Shown: positions 52,541 to 62,054 of the stretch, piece after piece
How positions within the stretch are numbered: the first letter of the stretch is position 1
Layout of the letters: every line of letters begins with the position of its first letter
DNA from: Verrucomicrobiales bacterium
Lineage (GTDB): Bacteria > Verrucomicrobiota > Verrucomicrobiia > Verrucomicrobiales > DEV007
Assembly (NCBI GenBank): GCA_029213005.1
Contig: JARGPI010000007.1
Span: 1-64,000 of the forward strand
DNA: 64,000 nt
Direction of reading: 5' to 3'
Position numbers and translations under genes: made by a program
Notes under the pieces: model-generated
The model's database searches: none
What the model was told of the DNA's origin: nothing
The model's input: only the letters and a program-made list of their open reading frames with translations

Positions 52541-55258
52541 ATGAGCAAACCAACTTTCAGTATAGGAATTGATCTGGGGACGACGAACTGCGCACTTGCG
52601 TTCGCGCCTCTGGCCTCGGATTCGTCTGATTCCGAGGTGCTGCCGGTGTCTCAGTGGGACAGCGCCGCGACGGTGGTGGAGAGCGATACCCTGCCGTCGT
52701 TTTTGTATCGTCCCGGGGCTGATGAGTCCGGTCTGCTTCAGGGGAAAGCGGGTGGTGGCGACTGGGTCGTGGGGCGTTTTGCGAGGGAACAGACCACAGC
52801 GAATCCGGGCCGGGTGGTGCTTTCTGCCAAATCGTGGCTGAGCACATCGGGGATCGATCAGAACACGAAATTTCTCCCGTGGGGCAGTGATCAGCTCGCG
52901 GAAAAGGATAAATTATCCCCGGTGCGGGCCTCTGCTCTACTCCTGAATTATTTGCGAAGCGCGTGGGACGATGCGTTTCCTGATGCGAAATTTGATGAGC
53001 AGCAAATCACGATCACCGTTCCGGCCTCGTTTGATGCTTCGGCTCAGCGGCTCACCCTTCAGGCGGCGCGGGATGCGGGGTATCCCGGCGGTGTACGGCT
53101 TCTCGAGGAGCCCCAGGCCGCTTTTTGCCGATGGTTGGAGACGAATGACGCGACCGAGGCCTTTCGCGAGACGCTGCCGGAGCTGGCGGAGCGTGCCCAG
53201 TGTATCCTCGTGGTGGATGTGGGAGGCGGAACATCGGACTTTAGTCTATTCGAAGTCAGGATGCGGAAAAATCGCAAGTTACCGGAGATCAAACGGGTCG
53301 CCGTCAGTGAGCACATTTTGCTGGGCGGAGATAATATCGATCTCGCAATGGCCCACGTCGTGGCGGAGATTCAGCTGGAAGGTTCCCTTTCGCCGGATCA
53401 GTGGAGTCACCTCATCGCCCAGTGTCGTCGCATCAAAGAGGAGGCTCTGGCCAACCCGGATCGCTCGGAAAGCTTCAAAATCGCCGTTCCCGGAAAAGGC
53501 TCCGGCCTGTTCGATGGCACTTTGACGGCCGAACTTTCGCCGGACGACATGCAGATCATCCTTTTCGAAGGTTTCTATCCCGAGTGCGAAGCTGATGAAG
53601 TTCCCGAAAAGACAGCGGCAGGTCTCCGTGAATTTGGCCTTCCCTACGCAAAAGACAGCGCCGTCACCCGACACCTCGCCGCTTTCCTGAACGGGCGTCC
53701 CCGGGTCGATGCGGTGCTTTTCAATGGGGGCAGTCTCAAGCCCGAGCCGATCCAGGAGCGACTTCGTTCCGTGATCGGAAACTGGCAGGATCATCTGCCC
53801 GCAGTGCTGCCGAATCCGGAGCCGGATCTGGCAGTGGCGCGAGGGGCTTCCAGCTACGGTTGGTTTCTCCAAAATCAATCCAGCCGGATCGAAGCGGGAG
53901 CCGCGCGGGCGCTCTTTCTCGAGGTGCAGAAAGAGGGCGGAGAGAATTCGCTGGTCTGTATCCTGCCCAAAGGGACTCCCCAGGAAGAGGATGTCGTGAT
54001 CGATGATCTCAATCTTTCGCTACAGGCCAATCAACCTGTCATTTTCCAACTGTACTCGTCGACCAGGCTCGAAAACGTGAAAGCCGGAGAAATCCTCCCG
54101 GCGGCGAAAAGTGGGCAACTCCATCAACTTCCGCCGCTCGAAACGGTCGCGAAGTCGGAGGGCGAAGATGTGATACCGGTTCACCTCAGTGCGAAAGTCA
54201 ACGCGATTGGCCTGCTTCAGTTGGAGTGTGTCGATACCGGTGATCTCGAAAACCGCTGGCCACTGGAATTTATCCTCAGCGGCAGCAGTCAACCTGCCAG
54301 CGCCGGAGCGGTGACAGATATCGGAGTTTCCAAACCCAAATTGCGGGCCGCCCGCAAGCGAATGGAAAAGTTGTTTCACGCTCCGCTCAATCCAAAAGAC
54401 AAATTGAGCAACAGTCGACTCACCGCCAGTCTCGAGAAAATTTTCGAAACGCCGAAGCAGGACTGGAATGCGGTTCTGCTCCGGAAACTATGGGAAACTC
54501 ACGTCGAAAGTCTGGAGTGGAGTTACCTGTCGCCCGATCACGAGGAGACCTGGTTGTCCTTTGCGGGATTTTTACTCCGCCCCGGCTACGGAGTGCAGTT
54601 TGATGAAGAGAGGATTGATCAGCTTTGGAAACCGGAAGAGACCGGATACGAATTTTCCAGCAAACGGATCGACCTCGCCCGCTATATTCTCTGGCGCAGG
54701 GTCGCCGGTGGGTTGGATCGTCCGAGGCAGGAGTCACTCGCCAGCGAATGCCTCGAGAAACTGCAAACTCAGGCCAAACCATCCGCCGAAGTGGTCCGTT
54801 TGATCGGCGCGCTCGAGCGGCTCGGGCTCGAGCAGAAGGCGGTGATCTGTGATCTCCTGATACAAAAAGGCAAAGCTCTCGCTGACGCGGGCGGCTACTC
54901 CGATCCCTACTGGGTTTCGCTGATGTTACTTTTGAACCGCGCCCCGGTTTACGGTGGCCCGGAAACCGTGATGCCCGCCGAAGAGGTTGCGACCGCCTTT
55001 GCCGCGCTCAGAAAACTGGACTGGAAAGCTCCCGAGCTGGCCTCGTTGCCGCCGCTGTTCTTGCGAGCCGCCCGGCAAGTCGATAACCCAAGTCTCGACC
55101 TCCCGAAAAAGCTCCGCAACGACATCGTCAGCAAGCTTAGGAAATCGGGCGTCGCTCCGGTGAAGCTCGCTCCGGTCGAGAAATACCTCGAAGTGGAACG
55201 AAGCGAGCAGGTCAGTTTGCTGGGCGAGACTCTGCCTCCGGGACTGGTTTTAAAGTGA
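52541..55258 (+). CDS. Hsp70 family protein with long C-terminal domain
   Basis: A 905-residue DnaK relative. The ATPase domain starts with SIGIDLGTTNCALAF, followed by LLEEPQAAFCRW and VVDVGGGTSDFSLFE, the phosphate-binding loops of Hsp70. From about residue 480 a substrate-domain-like part and a long helical region (KLWETHVESLEWSYLSPDHE) resemble the DUF3731-type C-terminus of bacterial Hsp70 pairs. No DnaJ or GrpE gene is adjacent. ATG 52541 is preferred over the TTG one codon earlier. Two phased repeats fill its immediate leader. Confidence 0.85.
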   Translation: MSKPTFSIGIDLGTTNCALAFAPLASDSSDSEVLPVSQWDSAATVVESDTLPSFLYRPGADESGLLQGKAGGGDWVVGRFAREQTTANPGRVVLSAKSWLSTSGIDQNTKFLPWGSDQLAEKDKLSPVRASALLLNYLRSAWDDAFPDAKFDEQQITITVPASFDASAQRLTLQAARDAGYPGGVRLLEEPQAAFCRWLETNDATEAFRETLPELAERAQCILVVDVGGGTSDFSLFEVRMRKNRKLPEIKRVAVSEHILLGGDNIDLAMAHVVAEIQLEGSLSPDQWSHLIAQCRRIKEEALANPDRSESFKIAVPGKGSGLFDGTLTAELSPDDMQIILFEGFYPECEADEVPEKTAAGLREFGLPYAKDSAVTRHLAAFLNGRPRVDAVLFNGGSLKPEPIQERLRSVIGNWQDHLPAVLPNPEPDLAVARGASSYGWFLQNQSSRIEAGAARALFLEVQKEGGENSLVCILPKGTPQEEDVVIDDLNLSLQANQPVIFQLYSSTRLENVKAGEILPAAKSGQLHQLPPLETVAKSEGEDVIPVHLSAKVNAIGLLQLECVDTGDLENRWPLEFILSGSSQPASAGAVTDIGVSKPKLRAARKRMEKLFHAPLNPKDKLSNSRLTASLEKIFETPKQDWNAVLLRKLWETHVESLEWSYLSPDHEETWLSFAGFLLRPGYGVQFDEERIDQLWKPEETGYEFSSKRIDLARYILWRRVAGGLDRPRQESLASECLEKLQTQAKPSAEVVRLIGALERLGLEQKAVICDLLIQKGKALADAGGYSDPYWVSLMLLLNRAPVYGGPETVMPAEEVATAFAALRKLDWKAPELASLPPLFLRAARQVDNPSLDLPKKLRNDIVSKLRKSGVAPVKLAPVEKYLEVERSEQVSLLGETLPPGLVLK

Positions 55259-55269
55259 AGTGGCTTCGA

Positions 55270-57546
55270 TTACTGAGGTTTCAGATAGATATTCCTGAAC
55301 TTATATACTGCACCTTCTTCGCCGTGATGCTGGATGCCGATGTGGCCTTCTGAATCGACGCTGTCTCTCACATTAGTGATGGCGACACCGTTAAGTTTGA
55401 TGGTTATCCGGTCGCCTTTGCAGCTGATCAGGTATTTGTTCCAATCATTCCGTTTCAGGGCTCCTGCCACTTCGGGCTTTGCGAGGTGGGCGAGGGATTT
55501 CTCGGAATACTTCAGGAACTGTTCTTCGGAGCTGCCTTTTTTGCTCGGCCAAATCCATCTCCGGCGACCTTCGTCGTAGAGTCCTCCGGACCAGCGTCGG
55601 TCGGAGCCATCGCACTCGGCCTGGTAGCCGTAGACCTTTCCCGGTTCGACATGGGCCCGGAACATGATACCGGAATTAGCTTTTCCTTCGGGCAGTTTGA
55701 TTTCGGCGACGAGCGTAAAGTCGCTGTATTTCTTTTCCGTTACGAGGAAGAATTTTTTGTTCGAAGAGAGATGAATTTCCCCGTTTTTCACGACGGAGTC
55801 TCCATAGTTGTAGGGATTTTTCCAGCCGGTTAAGTCTTTGCCGTTGAAGAGGATTTCCCACCCTGCCTGTCTCAGTTTTTCGTGCTGAGCGGGAAGATTG
55901 GCGAGAGCCGTTCTCGCGGAAACCTCACCGAGGCTCTCGACTCCCGCAGTGGAAAGTTCCCAGTCGTCGGTCCGGAATAAAGAAGCGGGTAGGCCGCTGG
56001 AATTTACGAGATTGGCACCCTCGGGATTTGCGGCCCAGGCATATCGGGCGGCGACCGGCTTATCGATTCCGGGGCTGGAGATAGTGACGCTGTTTCCCGC
56101 ATCGGTGATCGTTGCCTCGGCCCAGACCCATTTCTGATCATCGCCTGTGATTTCGAACCGTTTCAAATCTTCACCATCGCGGGATTTGAGTCCGTTTCCG
56201 ACGTGATCAAATTCGACGCGGATTGTGTTTTCAACCACTTCGTGGCTTTTGTAGATCGGGCCGGAGACCGGACCGTCGAGTGGCTGATTGTAATGCTCGC
56301 TCAAGGCCCAGCGCGAGAGCCGCTTCCCGACGTCCTGTTTGTTACGCGGGTGAATATCTTTTGCTTCGCCTATATCGTTAATGATTGCGAGGCCGGTATT
56401 CGGGATCTTTTGCAGGGTTAGGGTTTGTGCATTCTGTAGTTCCGCCCAACTGCTTGGCGTTCCCGGTTCAGTAGAGGGTTCCAGAAAGTTGGCGAGCTGA
56501 ACGATATAGAAAGGAAAGTCGTCTCCCCGCTGTTTCCGCCAATCGGCAATCATGGCGGGGAACAGTGTTTCATACTGCACCGCCCGGTGACGGTTGGATT
56601 CTCCCTGATACCAGATAGCGCCCGCGATCGCATAGGGATTCCACGGGGCAATCATCTGATTGTAAATGGCCGACGGAGCGTTGGGTTGCAAATGGGGAGC
56701 CTGAGGTGGGGTGGGTTTTTTCCCTACTTTTTTCGGATCCGGTTTTTCACCCCGCTTTTTGGCAGCCCGAAAGTCTTCCATCCGTTTCTCCCAGGCGGCA
56801 AGCCCTCTGGTATAGCGGTCTTTTGCGGCTTCCGGGATGTAGGTCTTTTGTTTGTCGTCCCATTCCGCGAGCAACTTGGCTGCGGAGGGAGTCTGCTCCA
56901 GTGTCTCGCGACTGGTAAAGGCCTCGCTGGGTTTTCCGCCCCATGCCGTTGAAACGAGACCGATCGGTGTATTGAGATTTTTGAGCAATTCCGCTCCAAA
57001 GAAATAACCGACTGCGGAGAAGGTCGGGGCGGTTTGCGGGGTGCATATCTTCCACTCTCCATTGACGATGTCGCGCTGAGGCGATGTTGCTGTTGCCGCG
57101 GAAGTGGTGAAAAGTCGCAGATTCGGGTGGTCGGCCCGGGCAGCCGCGTCGTCGGCATTTTCTGTGCGGTTCAGGGACATTGCCATGTTCGACTGGCCGG
57201 AGCACATCCAGACTTCGCCGACGAGGATGTCTTTGATTTCTACCGATTCCTCACCGGTTGACAGGGTTAGCGTCTGGCCGGTGGCGTTGGTCTTCAATGG
57301 TTTTAACTCGACCTCCCACTCGCCGTTTTCCGCGATCTTCGAGTCGATTTTTTGTCCGGCGAAGGCAAGCGTGAGATCCGAGGATGCCGGGCCGGTTCCG
57401 AAAACGCGGGTCGGCTTGCCCTGTTGAAGCACCATATGATCTCCGAAGATCCCGGCGGGTTTCAGGGCTTTCTCAGGTGTCGCTTGTTGGCTCCAAAGTG
57501 AAGCAGTGAACAGGGCCAGAACAGCCGCAAACGGTAAGAATTTCAT
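55270..57546 (-). CDS. Sialate O-acetylesterase-DUF1080 fusion, exported
   Basis: A 758-residue protein with a signal peptide (FLPFAAVLALFTASLWSQ). The SGNH-type esterase has GQSNM with Ser119 as nucleophile, WYQGESN, and the DIHPRNK block with the catalytic Asp and His. The C-terminal 185 residues are a DUF1080 domain (FNGKDLTGWK, GIMFRAHVEPGKVYGYQ) of the 3-keto-disaccharide-hydrolase/lectin fold. A Lys/Pro-rich insertion lies within the esterase. Start at the ATG giving the signal peptide; the open frame upstream is rejected. Likely removes O-acetyl groups from sugars while binding the glycan. Confidence 0.88.
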   Translation of the reverse strand: MKFLPFAAVLALFTASLWSQQATPEKALKPAGIFGDHMVLQQGKPTRVFGTGPASSDLTLAFAGQKIDSKIAENGEWEVELKPLKTNATGQTLTLSTGEESVEIKDILVGEVWMCSGQSNMAMSLNRTENADDAAARADHPNLRLFTTSAATATSPQRDIVNGEWKICTPQTAPTFSAVGYFFGAELLKNLNTPIGLVSTAWGGKPSEAFTSRETLEQTPSAAKLLAEWDDKQKTYIPEAAKDRYTRGLAAWEKRMEDFRAAKKRGEKPDPKKVGKKPTPPQAPHLQPNAPSAIYNQMIAPWNPYAIAGAIWYQGESNRHRAVQYETLFPAMIADWRKQRGDDFPFYIVQLANFLEPSTEPGTPSSWAELQNAQTLTLQKIPNTGLAIINDIGEAKDIHPRNKQDVGKRLSRWALSEHYNQPLDGPVSGPIYKSHEVVENTIRVEFDHVGNGLKSRDGEDLKRFEITGDDQKWVWAEATITDAGNSVTISSPGIDKPVAARYAWAANPEGANLVNSSGLPASLFRTDDWELSTAGVESLGEVSARTALANLPAQHEKLRQAGWEILFNGKDLTGWKNPYNYGDSVVKNGEIHLSSNKKFFLVTEKKYSDFTLVAEIKLPEGKANSGIMFRAHVEPGKVYGYQAECDGSDRRWSGGLYDEGRRRWIWPSKKGSSEEQFLKYSEKSLAHLAKPEVAGALKRNDWNKYLISCKGDRITIKLNGVAITNVRDSVDSEGHIGIQHHGEEGAVYKFRNIYLKPQ

Positions 57547-57673
57547 GGCTGACAGTTGTATGGGATGACCGCACGGCAGGCAAGCGGCATGAAGACCGCA
57601 TTCACACCATAACAATGCCGAAATTTGATTTTCATTCGGTTGAAAGATTTCATCCGATCCCGTATCCTCGGGC

Positions 57674-59005
57674 ATGTCGCCTCAAACCGAGTCATTTTTC
57701 GAATATCTTCGTTTTCCCAGTATTTCAACGGATTCCAAATATAAGCGGGATGTTGAAAATTGCGCCGATTGGTTGATCGGGCGATTTAAGGGAATGGGTT
57801 TGTCGGCGGAGAAATACCCGACTCCGAAACACCCGGTGGTGGTGGCGAAAAGTGAGCCTAAAAAGGATCGCCCGACGGTGTTGATCTACGGTCATTACGA
57901 TGTTCAGCCGGTCGATCCGGTCGAAGAATGGGACACGCCGCCTTTTGAGCCGACTTTGATTGATGGTCGGGTTTTCTGTCGGGGGGCGACCGATAACAAG
58001 GGGCAGAATTTTGCTCACATCCTCGGGGTGGAGGAAGCTCTCAAATCCGATGGCGAGCTGCCGGTGAATGTGATTTTTCTTCTCGAAGGGGAAGAGGAGA
58101 TCGGCAGCCCGAACCTGACACCGTTCCTCGGGGCGAACCGTGAGTTGCTGGCTGCAGATATTTGCGCCGTTTCGGACACAGGAATGATCGCTCCCGGAGT
58201 TCCCACGATGACTTACGGTCTGCGGGGGATTGGCTGCCTGGAATTTGTAGTCAGAGGGCCGGCTTTGGATCTTCATTCCGGGGTTTACGGTGGTGCGGTG
58301 GCCAACCCGGCTCAAGTGGTCGCCAAATTGGTGGCGTCGCTTCACGATGACAAAGGTCGGGTTCAGGTTCCCGGATTTTACGATAAGGTGATTCCACTGG
58401 AGCAGTGGGAGCGCGATATGTGGGCAAAGCTTCCCGATGGGAATGCCGCGACGATGAAAGAAACCGGGGCTCCCGGGATCTGGGGGGAGGAAGGTTACAC
58501 CGCACTGGAGAGACGCTGGGGCAGACCAACCGCAGAGGTCAACGGCATTGGCGGAGGTTATCAGGGCGAGGGATCAAAGACCGTGATTCCGCGCGAGGCG
58601 ATGGCAAAATTGAGCTTCCGGCTCGTGCCCGATCAGGATCCTCAGGAAATTATCAGCGCCGCCGCGAAGTTTATCGAGGAACAGATCGGGGATGACTGTC
58701 GAATCGAAATGGACCCGGGGCACGATGGTACTGCCTATGTGATGGATCCTCACTCAAAGTTTGGTGATGCGGCGCAGCGTGCCTTAAAAGCGACATTCAA
58801 CGATGAACCGCGTTTGATCCGCGAAGGTGGGTCGATCCCGATTATCCAATCGATCAAAGATATCCTTGGGATTGATACCTTAATGTTAGGACTGGCTCTC
58901 CCTGATTGCCAAATCCACGCTCCGAACGAAAACTTTACGATCGAGAATTTCGAAGCGGGAATTCGACTGAACCAAAATTTGTTAAAGGAATTGGCCGGAG
59001 CTTAA
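57674..59005 (+). CDS. M20 family metallopeptidase (dipeptidase)
   Basis: A 443-residue dizinc peptidase of the M20 dipeptidase group. Metal ligands are visible at H74 (YGHYDVQP), D107 (GATDNKG), the E140-E142 cluster (LEGEEEIGS), D in SDTGM and a late His in CQIHAPNE. No signal peptide, so cytosolic. It probably hydrolyses dipeptides. Its stop lies in a hairpin shared with the convergent trpE. Confidence 0.9.
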   Translation: MSPQTESFFEYLRFPSISTDSKYKRDVENCADWLIGRFKGMGLSAEKYPTPKHPVVVAKSEPKKDRPTVLIYGHYDVQPVDPVEEWDTPPFEPTLIDGRVFCRGATDNKGQNFAHILGVEEALKSDGELPVNVIFLLEGEEEIGSPNLTPFLGANRELLAADICAVSDTGMIAPGVPTMTYGLRGIGCLEFVVRGPALDLHSGVYGGAVANPAQVVAKLVASLHDDKGRVQVPGFYDKVIPLEQWERDMWAKLPDGNAATMKETGAPGIWGEEGYTALERRWGRPTAEVNGIGGGYQGEGSKTVIPREAMAKLSFRLVPDQDPQEIISAAAKFIEEQIGDDCRIEMDPGHDGTAYVMDPHSKFGDAAQRALKATFNDEPRLIREGGSIPIIQSIKDILGIDTLMLGLALPDCQIHAPNENFTIENFEAGIRLNQNLLKELAGA

Positions 59006-59015
59006 GCGAGCTCCG
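58996..59015. terminator. Hairpin between the convergent M20 and trpE genes
   Basis: CGGAGCT-N6-AGCTCCG forms a 7-bp stem across the M20 stop codon and 19 bp before the trpE stop. No T tract follows on either strand; it may be bidirectional. Confidence 0.3.
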
Positions 59016-59033
59016 ACCCATCAGGTGATTCGA

Positions 59034-60551
59034 CTACTCGCCGAGATGCTTGGCGCGTTCGATCGCCTGGAGCATGCCTTTGGCTTTGTTTACCGTTTCG
59101 ATATATTCGTTTTCCGGTATAGAATCGGCGACGACACCGGCGCCTGCCTGGACGTAGGCTTTGCCATCTTTCACGACTACAGTTCGAAGCGCGATACAGC
59201 TGTCGTGGTTGCCATCGAAACCGAAGTAACCAACGGCTCCTGAGTAGGCGCCCCGTTTTGATTTTTCAAATTCGTTGATGATCTGCATGGCCCTGACCTT
59301 GGGGCTGCCACTTACGGTCCCGGCAGGAAAAGTGGCGCGCATCACATCATAGGCGCTTTGGTCGTCACGGAGCTGACCAAATACATTTGAGACGATGTGC
59401 ATCACGTGACTATACTTTTCGACGATATATCTCTCGCTGACATCGACGCTCCCAAATTCCGAAACTCTACCGACATCGTTTCTCGCAAGGTCCACCAGCA
59501 TGAGGTGCTCGGCCCGTTCTTTGGGATCGTTGAGTAGTTCTTCGGCAAGCGCTTCGTCCTCTTCCACCGTCTTACCTCTCCAGCGGGTACCGGCAATCGG
59601 GCGGATTTTGATCCGTCCATCGATAGCCTGGACGTGCACTTCGGGAGAGCTGCCGACGAGGGCAAATTCATCTCCCCACTGGAGGCAAAACATATAGGGC
59701 GACGGATTCACATGCCGAAGTGACCGGTATAGATCAATCGGGTTCCCTTTGAATTCGGCCTCAAAACGTTGCGAGGGAACCACCTGAAAGATATCGCCGG
59801 CGTGAATGTATTCCTTAGCCGCGTCGACCATGCCTTCATATTCCTCCCGGGTGGTATTACTGACGATTTGCGGCTCGTCGGGTTCAGCCATCAGGGAAAA
59901 TGAAGGGAAACCGATCGGGCGGGACAGCCGCTCTACGATATCGTCGACCCGGCTCCGTGCCGTGTGATAGGCCGTTTCCAGATCTTCAAAATCGTCGGTG
60001 CAAATGTTAGTCACCACCTGCAGCTTCCGGAAACGGTGATCAAAAATCACGACCGATTCGGTGATCATAAACGCCATTTCGGGAAGGCCGAGTTGATCCC
60101 CGGGCGCTTTCGGGACCGTTTCTTCGAAGAAGCGGACCATGTCGTAGGTTAAAAAACCGACAGCGCCGCCGGAAAACACCGGGAGTCCGTCCACTTCGAC
60201 CGGGCGGTATTCCGACATGAGACGCTCCAGTTCGTGAAGCGGATCGCCCTTCTTTTTCGGAAGGTTGTAGGTCGTAAATTCGTCCTCTCCCGCTTTCTTG
60301 ACCGATATTTTGCGGCCTGTGGAGCGGATCTGCAGCCGGGGATCGGTTCCGAGGAAAGAAAACCGTCCGATCTCATCGCTTCGTTCCGCTGATTCAAGCA
60401 GGAAGCAGGGATTGGTATTGTCGGCGTTCAGCTTGTGGAAAGCCGAAATAGGTGTCTCGAAGTCGGCGGCCAACTCGGTCCACACCGGAATCAGATTTCC
60501 TGATTTAGCAAGGGTGGTGAATTCTTCCAAGGATGGCTTTAGCGTCGTCAC
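59034..60551 (-). CDS. trpE: Anthranilate synthase component I TrpE
   Basis: A 505-residue chorismate-using enzyme for the first step of tryptophan synthesis. N-terminal LLESAERSDEIGRFSF carries the LLES feedback motif for tryptophan; C-terminal blocks IRPIAGTRWRG, LMLVDLARNDVGRV, YSHVMHIVSNV and GTVSGSPKVRAM are intact. This favours TrpE over aminodeoxychorismate synthase. No trpG, trpD or other trp gene is next to it. Confidence 0.95.
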   Translation of the reverse strand: MTTLKPSLEEFTTLAKSGNLIPVWTELAADFETPISAFHKLNADNTNPCFLLESAERSDEIGRFSFLGTDPRLQIRSTGRKISVKKAGEDEFTTYNLPKKKGDPLHELERLMSEYRPVEVDGLPVFSGGAVGFLTYDMVRFFEETVPKAPGDQLGLPEMAFMITESVVIFDHRFRKLQVVTNICTDDFEDLETAYHTARSRVDDIVERLSRPIGFPSFSLMAEPDEPQIVSNTTREEYEGMVDAAKEYIHAGDIFQVVPSQRFEAEFKGNPIDLYRSLRHVNPSPYMFCLQWGDEFALVGSSPEVHVQAIDGRIKIRPIAGTRWRGKTVEEDEALAEELLNDPKERAEHLMLVDLARNDVGRVSEFGSVDVSERYIVEKYSHVMHIVSNVFGQLRDDQSAYDVMRATFPAGTVSGSPKVRAMQIINEFEKSKRGAYSGAVGYFGFDGNHDSCIALRTVVVKDGKAYVQAGAGVVADSIPENEYIETVNKAKGMLQAIERAKHLGE

Positions 60552-60628
60552 GATTTTTTAAGTGCGTTGATTTTTGTAAGGGCGAGAGTTAACCACAGAT
60601 CCCGTGAGTTATCACGCGGAAACCCAAA

Positions 60629-60668
60629 CGAAAAAATCCGCTGAACGAATGGATCGCCCAGCGGATTT
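60629..60668 (-). terminator. Intrinsic terminator of the DUF937 gene
   Basis: AAATCCGCTG (60634-60643) pairs with CAGCGGATTT (60659-60668), a 10-bp stem with a 15-base loop. Read on the minus strand it is followed by a run of T, as expected for a terminator about 30 bp downstream of the DUF937 stop. Confidence 0.75.
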
Positions 60669-60695
60669 CAAATTAGCTTCTGATCGGGTAAAACC

Positions 60696-61949
60696 TTAAC
60701 CGAAAATCTCCAGTTTGGAGATCAGGTTGTCGACTGCCGGTTCAAGAACAGGCTTAACACCGGGAATTCCGTAAGCCTTTTCGACGAGATCGTTGAATTG
60801 AGGGGCAAACTTGACGACGGCCTGTTTGAGCTGGGCTTTCACACCGTCCGGAAGACCGCTGATTTTTCCGGTGATGTTACCGACCTGATTGGTCAATCCG
60901 TTGAGTTCCGATGCGGCCACTTTGGCTGATTCCACATCGTCGATGCTCTTCAAGCTCGCTTTGGCCTTCGCAATGACACCATTCATGGCTGAGACGGCGT
61001 TTCCGGCATTCAGTTCTGATGGAGCGGGAAGCTTGATATCAGCAGCGGAAGGTTGGGAAAGGAAATATTTCCAGACGGCAAATCCCAGAATGGCGAGGAT
61101 CAAAATCGGGAATAGCACTTTGCCGAAACCACCGCTGGCCTTTTCAGCTACGACCGGCTGCTGCGGAGCCGGAGCGGGTTCCGATACCGGTGCTGTGCTC
61201 GCTGCGCTGGTTTCTTTCGGCGCTTCTGGCTTCGGTATCGCGGCGCCGACTGCAGAAGCAGCGGATTCTCTGACTTCCTCAAATTTCTCTGAAGCAGAAG
61301 CCATCGCTTCGGTGGCTGCAGCCTTGCCTTCTTCAGCCTTTTCAGCAGCGGCATTGACGACGGCGTCCTTCAGGTTTTCGGTCGCAGCTTCGATATTGGT
61401 ATCGCCTTCGAAGCCGGAAAGTCCGAGCGCTCCGCTCAAGCCGGGAGGCAGAACGCCTTTGAGTAGATCTTTCTGGCCGAGCAGAAGTTTCGCGAAGCCC
61501 GCGCCATCGAGGCCGAGGCTCTTTTTCTGTTTTCCTAAGAGGCTGAAAATAATGGGAGCAATAATCCCGAGTAGTGAACCGGTTTTATCTTTGCCGAGTC
61601 CGCTGGTGCCGGAAAGTAACTCAACCAAACCGCCCACTTTGTCGCCGAAAAGTCCGCCGATTAATCCGTTGCCCATTTCCTGAAGTCGGTCGGCCCCGCC
61701 GTCTGCGCCATCCAGGATATCCCCGATATTATCGAGAATCGTTCCGTCCGCCTGATCCAGAACTGCGCCGAGTTGTTCTGCGCCTTCGCTGGTTGAGGCT
61801 TTACCGATGAAACCCGCAAGCAAAGCAGGCAGCGCTCCGCCGATTGCTTTGTTGGCATTTCCTTCGTCCACACCAAGCAGACCCGAAATTTTTCCGACGA
61901 CCTGATTACTCAGGGCCCCTTGCATGAGTTCCAGTAGATTAATTGACAT
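60696..61949 (-). CDS. DUF937 domain protein with a membrane segment
   Basis: A 417-residue protein. The first 170 residues are the glycine-rich helical DUF937 region (GKISGLLGVDEGNANKAI, ALPALLAGFIGKAS). An Ala/Glu-rich linker leads to one membrane segment (VLFPILILAILGFAVWKYFL) and a helical C-terminal domain rich in Val and Lys (GNITGKISGLPDGVKAQL). The family function is not known. A strong terminator follows, so it is probably a one-gene unit. Confidence 0.8.
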   Translation of the reverse strand: MSINLLELMQGALSNQVVGKISGLLGVDEGNANKAIGGALPALLAGFIGKASTSEGAEQLGAVLDQADGTILDNIGDILDGADGGADRLQEMGNGLIGGLFGDKVGGLVELLSGTSGLGKDKTGSLLGIIAPIIFSLLGKQKKSLGLDGAGFAKLLLGQKDLLKGVLPPGLSGALGLSGFEGDTNIEAATENLKDAVVNAAAEKAEEGKAAATEAMASASEKFEEVRESAASAVGAAIPKPEAPKETSAASTAPVSEPAPAPQQPVVAEKASGGFGKVLFPILILAILGFAVWKYFLSQPSAADIKLPAPSELNAGNAVSAMNGVIAKAKASLKSIDDVESAKVAASELNGLTNQVGNITGKISGLPDGVKAQLKQAVVKFAPQFNDLVEKAYGIPGVKPVLEPAVDNLISKLEIFG

Positions 61950-62054
61950 GTGTTTCAGTATTAGTTTGTGTTTAATTTGGAGGGAATCTAATGCTTTAGA
62001 TTCGCTGGAAAGAAGTCAAGCTTCAAATCCAGCATCCTGCAAACAACCAATACG

